Source of the DNA: JALZAA01 sp046724435
GTDB taxonomy: Bacteria > Actinomycetota > Acidimicrobiia > IMCC26256 > JACDBD01
Length of the DNA stretch: 20,227 nucleotides
NCBI GenBank assembly: GCA_046724435.1
Contig: JBKOWN010000038.1
Location: forward strand, 1 to 20,227
Reading direction: 5' to 3'
Position 1 is the first letter of the stretch, and each line of letters begins with the position of its first letter. The translations under genes and the position numbers were made by a program. The notes beneath the pieces were generated by a model that was not told the origin of the DNA, searched no databases, and was given only the letters and a program-made list of their open reading frames with translations. Shown in pieces: positions 14,543 through 20,227 of this stretch.

Positions 14543-14565
14543 TTCCCGAACAGTCTATTTCGGAA
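14543..14565 (-). promoter_or_regulatory. Dyad over the -10 of the 136-residue gene
   Basis: Arms TTCCCGAA (14543-14550) and TTCGGAA (14559-14565) are complementary apart from one extra C, around an 8-base centre. On the minus strand the centre contains TAGACT (14552-14557), a reasonable TANNNT -10 for the gene starting at 14519. A protein bound here would block that promoter, so the dyad may be an operator, possibly autoregulatory. The symmetry is seen; the role is inferred. Confidence 0.4.
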
Positions 14566-14602
14566 TTCTGTGCTACTCCATTTCGGCGGCGGAGCCCGCC
14601 GA

Positions 14603-14608
14603 TACCCT
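14603..14608 (+). promoter_or_regulatory. purL -10 hexamer, probably giving a leaderless mRNA
   Basis: TACCCT (TANNNT type) ends 6 bases before the purL ATG, so transcription would start at or next to the A of ATG. No Shine-Dalgarno sequence precedes the ATG and no clear -35 is visible. The geometry matches that upstream of cysC in this window. Leaderless mRNAs are common in actinobacteria. Confidence 0.5.
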
Positions 14609-14614
14609 GGCCCC

Positions 14615-16858
14615 ATGGAGCCTCTCCACCTTCAGCTCGGCTTGACCGACGACGAGCTCGCGTCGGTGGTCGACCTGCTCGGGCGGGACCCGACCGACGT
14701 GGAGCTGGCGATGTTCGCCGTCATGTGGTCGGAGCACTGCTCCTACAAGTCGTCGCGTGCGCATCTGCGGCGCCTGCCGACCGAGGCGCCGTGGGTCCTG
14801 GTCGGTCCGGGGGAAGGCGCCGGAGTGGTCGACGTCGGCGACGGGCTCGCGGTGGCGCTGCGCATCGAGAGCCACAACCACCCGTCCGCCGTCGAGCCGT
14901 ACCAGGGCGCGGCAACCGGGGTGGGCGGCATCATTCGCGACATCTTCTCGATGGGCGCGCGCCCGATCGCGCTCATGGACCCCCTTCGCTTCGGTACCCT
15001 CGACGACGCGCGCACGCGGTACCTGTTCGAGGGCGTCGTGTCCGGGATCAGCGGCTACGGCAACGCGGTCGGGGTCCCGACCGTCGGGGGCGAGGTCGTG
15101 TTCGACGACTGCTACCGCGAGAACCCGCTCGTCAACGTGCTGTGCCTCGGGCTCTTGCCGCACGACCGGCTCGTGCTCGCCCGCGCCCGCGGTGCGGGGA
15201 ACCTCGCGGTGCTGCTCGGGTCGTCGACCGGGCGCGACGGGATCGGCGGAGCCAGCGTGCTCGCGTCGGCGGGGTTCGAGGAAGGCGCGGAGGAGAAGCG
15301 GCCGTCCGTGCAGGTGGGCGACCCGCTCGAGGAGAAGAAGCTCATCGAGGCGTGCCTGGCGCTGCTGGATGCAGGCCTCGCCGTCGGCGTGCAGGACCTC
15401 GGGGCCGCCGGCCTCTCGTGCGCGGCATCGGAGACGGCGGCGAAGGCGGGCGCGGGAATGGACGTCGACGTGGCGCGCGTCCCGCGCCGCGAGCCGGGCA
15501 TGAGCGCGGTCGAGGTCATGACCTCCGAGAGCCAGGAGCGGATGCTCGTGATCGTGCAGCCCGACGACCTCGCCGAGGTGCTGGGGCTGTGCGATCGGTG
15601 GGAGATCGACGCGTCCGTCGTGGGTCGCGTGACCGAGAGCAGGCGGTTCCGCGTCTTCGACGGCGTGTTCGACGAGCACGGTGTCGGGGACGGCGCCGGT
15701 GACTCCGCGCCGCTCGCCGACGTCCCCGTCGAGAGCCTCGGAGACGGCCCCCTGTACGACCGGCCCCGAGCCCGGCCCGCCGGGCAGGACGCGCTCCAGG
15801 CGGCAGACCCGGCGCCCGAGCTCGCGGCCCGCTTCCCGGCCGGCGCCGATCTCTCGGGAGAGCTGTTTGCGCTGCTGGCCACGCCGACGATCGCCGACAA
15901 GTCGTGGGTGTGGCGCCAGTACGACCACCAGCTGTTCCTCAACACGGTCGCGGGTCCAGGCGCGGACGCGGCCGTCCTACGGCTGAAGGGGACCGACCGC
16001 GCCCTCGCGCTGACCACTGACGGCAAGGGACGGTTCTGCCGACTCGACCCGCGCACGGGCGGCCGGCTTGCTGTGCTCGAGGCGGCGCGCAACATCGCAT
16101 GTGTCGGTGCCCGGCCCGTCGCCCTCGTGAACTGCCTGAACTTCGGCAACCCCGAGCACCCCGAGGTGATGTGGCAGTTCACCGAGGTCGTCGAGGGCAT
16201 GAGCGAGGCGTGCGCCACGCTCGCCATCCCCGTCGTCGGCGGGAATGTCAGCTTCTACAACGAGTCCCTGGGCCACGACATCGACCCGACGCCCGTCGTC
16301 GGTCTCCTCGGCGTCGTCGACGAGCTCGACGACCGCCCGCCGCCGGCCGCGCTCGCCGGCGGGACGCGCGTCGTCGTGCTCGGAGCGACGGCGAACGAGT
16401 TGGGCGGGTCCGAGTGGGCCGCTGTGGTCCACGGGCTCGACGGCGGGATGCCACCCCGCGCTGACATTGCCGGCGCGCACGCAATGCACGAGCTCGTGCG
16501 CGCGCTCGTGTCCGGGGGTCTCGTCGACGGCGTGCACGACTGCTCGGATGGCGGGCTCGCCGTCGCGCTGGCCGAGATGGCGATTGCCGGCGAATGCGGG
16601 TTCGACGTGTCGATCGGCGGCGCGCTGGAGTGCTTCTCGGAATCGGCGTCGCGGGTCGTGTGTGCCGTCGACCCGATGCTCGTCGACGAGGTGCTCTCAC
16701 GAGCAGGCACGGCCGGCGTTCCCGCCGCCGACGTCGGCGCAGCGGGTGGTGACCGCCTGATCGCTACCGGCGCTTTCGACGTCGCACTATCCGACGCCGC
16801 CCGTACCTGGCGCGACGCGATCCCGAACGCGCTGGGCGCAGACGTCGGCGCGCGTTAG
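14615..16858 (+). CDS. purL: FGAM synthase large subunit PurL
   Basis: Catalytic subunit of phosphoribosylformylglycinamidine synthase, converting FGAR, ATP and ammonia from PurQ to FGAM. The 747 residues match the small PurL type that needs PurS and PurQ. Features are MWSEHCSYKSSR (37-48), with the conserved His41 of the family; the phosphate/metal motif ESHNHPSAVEPYQGAATGVGG; and DIFSMGARPIALMD. A second half-repeat includes NCLNFGNPEHPEVMWQF and GGNVSFYNES, plus DCSDGGLAVALAEMA. I choose ATG 14615; an in-frame GTG at 14570 would add a non-family extension and has no ribosome site. purL is split from purQ by a terminator and an opposed gene. Its TAG overlaps the stop of the convergent PHP gene by three bases. 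Confidence 0.96.
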   Translation: MEPLHLQLGLTDDELASVVDLLGRDPTDVELAMFAVMWSEHCSYKSSRAHLRRLPTEAPWVLVGPGEGAGVVDVGDGLAVALRIESHNHPSAVEPYQGAATGVGGIIRDIFSMGARPIALMDPLRFGTLDDARTRYLFEGVVSGISGYGNAVGVPTVGGEVVFDDCYRENPLVNVLCLGLLPHDRLVLARARGAGNLAVLLGSSTGRDGIGGASVLASAGFEEGAEEKRPSVQVGDPLEEKKLIEACLALLDAGLAVGVQDLGAAGLSCAASETAAKAGAGMDVDVARVPRREPGMSAVEVMTSESQERMLVIVQPDDLAEVLGLCDRWEIDASVVGRVTESRRFRVFDGVFDEHGVGDGAGDSAPLADVPVESLGDGPLYDRPRARPAGQDALQAADPAPELAARFPAGADLSGELFALLATPTIADKSWVWRQYDHQLFLNTVAGPGADAAVLRLKGTDRALALTTDGKGRFCRLDPRTGGRLAVLEAARNIACVGARPVALVNCLNFGNPEHPEVMWQFTEVVEGMSEACATLAIPVVGGNVSFYNESLGHDIDPTPVVGLLGVVDELDDRPPPAALAGGTRVVVLGATANELGGSEWAAVVHGLDGGMPPRADIAGAHAMHELVRALVSGGLVDGVHDCSDGGLAVALAEMAIAGECGFDVSIGGALECFSESASRVVCAVDPMLVDEVLSRAGTAGVPAADVGAAGGDRLIATGAFDVALSDAARTWRDAIPNALGADVGAR

Positions 16859-17700
16859 GGCCGGCGCGACTCCAACCCGTCGAGGTACGCGTCGGGGACG
16901 CGCAGGTCGCCCCGCCCGGTACCGACCGACAGACCCGGCTTGTTCTCACCGTGGTAGTCGGATCCTCCGGACGGCGCGAGCCCATGCCGTTCCGCCAGCT
17001 CGTGGAGCGGGGCGCGCTCCTCGGGGAGGTACGCGCCGTATTCGGATTCGAGGCCGTCGAGTCCCGCGCCGGCGAGCTCGCCCACGAACGCGTCCAGCGC
17101 GTCGTCCGCGAGCTCCAGCGACCCGGGGTGTGCGATCGCACAGACCCCGCCCGACGCGTGTGCGAGCTCGATCGCGTCCTCGGGGCCGAGGCGATCGCGC
17201 TCGAAGTATGCGGGTCGGCCCTTGCCCAGCCACACGTCGAAGGCCTCCTGGATCGATGCGACGTGGCCTTCTTCCATCAGGACCCGCGCGATGTGTGGAC
17301 GGCCGACCGAGCCCGGCCCCGCCTTCGCTCGTACGGCGTCCACGGTGATCGGGATCCCGTGGGCGTTGAGCGCTTCGACGATTTGCACGTTGCGTTCGTT
17401 GCGGGCTTGCTGGAGCTCGGCTAACCGGTCGCACAGCTCGCCCTGCACGTCGTCGACGAAGAACACGAGCAGGTGCATCGTCCCGGGGGCTCGTCCAGCG
17501 AGCTCGCACGAGATCTCGCAGCCGGGGACCAACCGCAGCTGATACGCGCCGGCGGCGGCGCGGGCCTCGGGCAGGTGGTCGAGCGTGTCGTGGTCGGTGA
17601 GGGCCAACGCCGACAGCCTTGCTTCGCGCGCCAGCTGGACGACTCGTGTCGGCGAGTCCGTCCCGTCCGACATCGTCGAGTGGCTGTGCAAGTCGATCAC
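16855..17700 (-). CDS. PHP-family phosphoesterase, likely 3',5'-nucleotide bisphosphate phosphatase (RNase AM/YciV type)
   Basis: The 281-residue protein is a PHP domain throughout, with what appears to be a full metal-ligand set. His5 and His7 lie in DLHSHST, followed by Asp12, His37 in LTDHDT, Glu62, His76, His136 in GRPHIARVL, His191 in AHPG, and Asp248/His250 in GSDYHG. GRPH plus AFDVWLGKGRPAYFER resemble the E. coli YciV (RNase AM) and Chromobacterium Cv1693 group. Members remove the 3'-phosphate from pAp-like nucleotides and trim RNA 5' ends. The GTG start overlaps the cysC stop (GTGA), so the two are coupled. CysC makes PAPS, whose use yields pAp, which supports a pAp-to-AMP role. The family is clear; the exact substrate is inferred. 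Confidence 0.85.
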   Translation of the reverse strand: MIDLHSHSTMSDGTDSPTRVVQLAREARLSALALTDHDTLDHLPEARAAAGAYQLRLVPGCEISCELAGRAPGTMHLLVFFVDDVQGELCDRLAELQQARNERNVQIVEALNAHGIPITVDAVRAKAGPGSVGRPHIARVLMEEGHVASIQEAFDVWLGKGRPAYFERDRLGPEDAIELAHASGGVCAIAHPGSLELADDALDAFVGELAGAGLDGLESEYGAYLPEERAPLHELAERHGLAPSGGSDYHGENKPGLSVGTGRGDLRVPDAYLDGLESRRP

Positions 17701-18263
17701 GAGCGCGCTTCTGCCGCTTCGGCGCGCGGGGCCGGCCCTGTCAGCCCGACGCCCTCGAGGTAGCCGATCACCTGGGCTGCCGACGCCACCGCGTCGCGAT
17801 CGTGCGTGACGACCCGCACCTCCGGCGCGGTGGGCGCCTCGTACGGGTCCGACACGCCGGTGAACTCGGGGATCTCACCGGTGCGCGCCTTCTCGTAGAG
17901 GCCTTTGACGTCCCGCTCCTCGCAGACCTCGATCGGCGTGTCGACGAACACCTCGACGAACCGGTCGATCTTCGACCGGACCTCGTCGCGCACCGAGCGG
18001 TACGGCGAGATCGCGGCTGTCACCGCCACGACACCGTTGCGGGCGAGCACCGCCGCGACCCACCCGATGCGGCGGATGTTCGTGTCGCGATCGGCCTTCG
18101 AGAACCCGAGCCCGGCGGACAGGTTCTCGCGGACCTCGTCGCCGTCGAGGAGCTCGACGCGATGCCCGCGTCGCCGGAGCTCGTCGACCACGGCCACCGC
18201 GATCGTGCTCTTGCCCGATCCCGACAGCCCCGTGAACCACAAGCAGAAGCCCGTGCTCGCCAC
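17697..18263 (-). CDS. cysC: Adenylylsulfate (APS) kinase CysC
   Basis: Phosphorylates APS at the 3' position with ATP to give PAPS, the sulfate donor for sulfotransferases or PAPS reductase. The 188 residues carry Walker A GLSGSGKST (12-20) and LLDGDEVRENL (38-48). The APS-binding segment GFSKADRDTNIRRIGWVA follows, then the conserved Ser86 in AAISPYR, and DVKGLYEKARTGEIPEFTGVSDPYEAP near the lid. This is a stand-alone kinase without a fused sulfurylase, and with a short N-terminus. The start is GTG 18263; TAACTT ends 6 bases upstream and there is no ribosome site, so the mRNA is probably leaderless. The downstream PHP gene overlaps by four bases. No sulfate adenylyltransferase (cysD/N or sat) lies in the window. 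Confidence 0.95.
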   Translation of the reverse strand: MASTGFCLWFTGLSGSGKSTIAVAVVDELRRRGHRVELLDGDEVRENLSAGLGFSKADRDTNIRRIGWVAAVLARNGVVAVTAAISPYRSVRDEVRSKIDRFVEVFVDTPIEVCEERDVKGLYEKARTGEIPEFTGVSDPYEAPTAPEVRVVTHDRDAVASAAQVIGYLEGVGLTGPAPRAEAAEARS

Positions 18264-18269
18264 GAATGG

Positions 18270-18304
18270 AAGTTACCGGAGGGTGAACATCCGTACGGCA
18301 TACT
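18270..18304. promoter_or_regulatory. Divergent cysC/purF promoter region
   Basis: The 49-base gap between the two starts holds a minus-strand -10, TAACTT (18270-18275), ending 6 bases before the cysC GTG. It also holds a plus-strand -10, CATACT (18299-18304), 8 bases before the purF ATG. Neither gene has a Shine-Dalgarno sequence. The -35 regions must overlap the opposite promoter, so the two would compete for polymerase. No consensus -35 is visible on either strand. Confidence 0.5.
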
Positions 18305-18312
18305 TGTAGCGG

Positions 18313-19797
18313 ATGGAGCAGCGTCTCGGCCACGCGTGCGGAGTCTTCGGTGTCTACGCCCCCGGGCAACCGGTGGCCCACCTCGCCTATCTGGGCCTGT
18401 TCGCGCTCCAGCACCGGGGCCAGGAGTCGGCGGGGATCGCCGTCAGCGACGGCGAGACGATCACCGTGGTCAAGGACATGGGCCTCGTGACCCAGGTGTT
18501 CGACGAGCGCCGCCTCGCCCCCCTCGACGGCCACCTCGCCATCGGGCACAACCGCTACTCGACGACCGGGTCGAGTAGCTGGCGCAACGCCCAACCCGTC
18601 TACCGCTCGGTCGGCGACGCCGGCTTCGCCCTCGGGCATAACGGCAACCTCACGAATACCGTGCAGCTGGCGGAGACCGTCGGGATGCTCCCCGGCATGA
18701 CCGCGCCCGAGTTCGACCTCGACTCGACGACCGACTCGGCCCTGGTCGCCGAGCTGGTCGCCCAGGAGTACTCGCCGTCGCCGCGCTCCGACGGGCGTGA
18801 TCTGGAGGTCGCGCTCGAGCGCGTGTTGCCGCGCCTCGAGGGCGGATTCTCGTTCGTCCTCATGGACGACGCCCGGCTCATCGGGGTGCGCGACCCGCAC
18901 GGCTTCTGGCCGCTCACGCTGGGCCGCATCGCGGGCGGCTGGGTGCTCGCCAGCGAGAGCGCGGCGCTCGACATCGTGGGCGCGCACTACGTGCGCGACG
19001 TCGAGCCGGGCGAGATGGTGGCCATCGACGCCTCCGGGCTGCGCTCGCACCACTTCGCCGAGCCGTCGCCGAAGCTCTGCCTGTTCGAGTTCGTGTACTT
19101 CTCGCGCCCGGATACCAACCTGTACGGACAGAGCGTGCACGCGGCGCGCCAGCGCATGGGCGAGGAGCTCGCGCGCCAGGCTCCGGTCGCCGCCGACATG
19201 GTCATGCCGGTGCCAGAGTCCGGCATCCCCGCCGCGCAAGGCTTCGCACGTGCCTCCGGCATTCCATACGGGGACGGCGTCGTGAAGAATCGCTACATCG
19301 GGCGCACGTTCATCGCACCGACACCCGAGACGCGCGCCGCCGGCGTCCGGCTCAAGCTGAACCCGATCCGGGAGAACATCGCGGGAAAGCGTCTCGTGGT
19401 CGTCGACGACTCCATCGTCCGAGGCACCACGCAGCTCACGCTCACCCGCATGCTGCGCGAGGCGGGGGCGGCGGAGGTGCACCTGCGCGTCACTTCGCCG
19501 CCGTACCGGTGGCCGTGCTTCTACGGAATGGACACCGGCCGCCGACCCGAGCTCGTCGCCGCCGATCTGCAAGTCGGCGAGATCCGCGAGTACCTCGGGG
19601 TCGACTCGCTCGCCTACCTCGACCTCGACCGGCTCGTCGCCGCGACGGGGTCGAGCTCCGAGTCTTTCTGCACCGCCTGCCTGAGCGGCGAGTACCCCGT
19701 TCCCGTCCCGGACGCCGACACGAAGCTGGCGCTCGAGAAGGAGAACGTCCGCGCGCCCGCCGCTGCACCCGAGGCGTCCGTCCGCATCGAGCCGTGA
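18313..19797 (+). CDS. purF: Amidophosphoribosyltransferase PurF
   Basis: First committed enzyme of purine synthesis, making 5-phosphoribosylamine from PRPP and glutamine. The 494-residue protein begins with an 8-residue propeptide (MEQRLGHA) before the nucleophile Cys9 in CGVFGVY, as in the Bacillus-type enzyme matured by cleavage. The glutaminase domain has LQHRGQESAGIA, GHNRYSTTGSS and LGHNGNLTN. The PRPP loop is VVVDDSIVRGTT (362-373). Cys256, Cys402, Cys453 and Cys456 are placed like the four [4Fe-4S] ligands of the B. subtilis enzyme, which make it oxygen-sensitive. ATG 18313 lacks a ribosome site and is likely leaderless. The TGA overlaps the purM GTG by four bases. Confidence 0.97.
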   Translation: MEQRLGHACGVFGVYAPGQPVAHLAYLGLFALQHRGQESAGIAVSDGETITVVKDMGLVTQVFDERRLAPLDGHLAIGHNRYSTTGSSSWRNAQPVYRSVGDAGFALGHNGNLTNTVQLAETVGMLPGMTAPEFDLDSTTDSALVAELVAQEYSPSPRSDGRDLEVALERVLPRLEGGFSFVLMDDARLIGVRDPHGFWPLTLGRIAGGWVLASESAALDIVGAHYVRDVEPGEMVAIDASGLRSHHFAEPSPKLCLFEFVYFSRPDTNLYGQSVHAARQRMGEELARQAPVAADMVMPVPESGIPAAQGFARASGIPYGDGVVKNRYIGRTFIAPTPETRAAGVRLKLNPIRENIAGKRLVVVDDSIVRGTTQLTLTRMLREAGAAEVHLRVTSPPYRWPCFYGMDTGRRPELVAADLQVGEIREYLGVDSLAYLDLDRLVAATGSSSESFCTACLSGEYPVPVPDADTKLALEKENVRAPAAAPEASVRIEP

Positions 19798-20227
19798 CCC
19801 GGCACGGCCGGGAGCGCGACCCGCTCACCTACACCGACGCGGGCGTCGACACCGCCGCCGGAGAGAAGGCCGTCGAGCTGATCAAGGAGCACGTTCGCTC
19901 GACGTTCCGGCCCGAGGTGATCGGCGACGTCGGCAGCTTCGGCGGCCTCTTCGCGTTCCCGGGCGAGCGCTTCCGCGATCCGGTGCTCGTCGCGTCCACC
20001 GACGGAGTGGGCACCAAGGCCGTCGTCGCCCAGCTCACGGGCCGGTACCGCACGATCGGTGTCGACTGCGTCGCGATGTCCGTCGACGACGTCGCCGCCA
20101 ACGGCGCCGAGCCACTGTTCTTCCTCGACTACGTCTCGGTCGGCAAGCTCGTCCCGGAGACGATCGACGAGATCGTTGCCGGCGTCGCCGACGGGTGCCG
20201 TCAAGCGGGGTGCGCACTGGTCGGCGG
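19794..20227 (+). CDS. purM: AIR synthase PurM (partial, runs off the window)
   Basis: Phosphoribosylformylglycinamidine cyclo-ligase, converting FGAM and ATP to AIR. Only the first 144 codons are present and the frame is open at the window end. The visible part has LTYTDAGVDTAAGEKAV, the ATP/phosphate motif VASTDGVGTKAVVA, GVDCVAMSVDDVAANGAEPLFFLDYVS (conserved metal and substrate region) and CALVGG at the edge. The start is GTG 19794, overlapping the purF stop as GTGA. purF-purM adjacency is common in bacteria. Since purF and purM share one short transcript start, their enzymes should be co-expressed. The N-terminal extension before LTYTDAG is short (MTRHGRERDP), as is usual. Confidence 0.95.
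   Translation, partial: MTRHGRERDPLTYTDAGVDTAAGEKAVELIKEHVRSTFRPEVIGDVGSFGGLFAFPGERFRDPVLVASTDGVGTKAVVAQLTGRYRTIGVDCVAMSVDDVAANGAEPLFFLDYVSVGKLVPETIDEIVAGVADGCRQAGCALVG

Noticed and set aside
14570..14614. GTG start extending PurL by 15 residues
   Set aside because: The extension is not family-like, has no ribosome site, and contains the likely -10 of purL.

Overview
This is a GC-rich (about two thirds GC or more by eye), densely coding bacterial window with short gaps, many GTG and TTG starts and several 4-base stop/start overlaps. The gene families point to an actinobacterium. The heat-shock operon ends in an HspR-type MerR repressor and carries HAIR-like operators. FGAM synthase is the three-subunit PurS/PurQ/PurL form, and PurF is the iron-sulfur type. 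The compact pur gene order makes me lean towards the class Acidimicrobiia, but that placement is inference. From memory, Mycobacterium tuberculosis also keeps dnaK-grpE-dnaJ-hspR, purA and clpB in one neighbourhood.

Region 1 (1-6826) is the protein-quality-control block. dnaK, grpE, dnaJ and hspR form an operon, followed by clpB. Matching 25-bp operator-like dyads lie in front of dnaK (132-156) and clpB (4192-4216). This fits a loop in which HspR, probably with DnaK as co-repressor, shuts off both units. Bases 1-100, before the dnaK promoter, hold no gene I can support.

Region 2 (6827-8203) holds a 61-residue, very acidic small protein of unknown function and a multi-pass membrane protein. 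The membrane gene is split by a frameshift near 7800-7830.

Region 3 (8232-14045) is a tight cluster, purA-purD-purB-purC-purS-purQ. It ends in a strong hairpin plus T-run (14053-14110). A convergent 136-residue gene with an AT-hook-like core sits between purQ and purL and reads away from purL. purL (14615-16858) then starts from its own promoter.

Region 4 (16855-18263, minus strand) is a translationally coupled pair: cysC (APS kinase, making PAPS) and a PHP-family phosphoesterase resembling the 3',5'-nucleotide bisphosphate phosphatase/RNase AM group. They could make PAPS and clear its by-product pAp to AMP. A 49-bp divergent promoter region separates cysC from purF, which overlaps purM; purM runs off the window end.

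Together the pur genes cover PRPP to phosphoribosylamine (PurF), GAR (PurD), FGAM (PurLQS), AIR (PurM), SAICAR (PurC), AICAR (PurB) and the adenylate branch (PurA, PurB). GAR transformylase (purN/T), purK/purE and purH are not in the window. No tRNA, rRNA, CRISPR array, insertion sequence or prophage gene was seen, and no gene-free stretch exceeds 300 bases.
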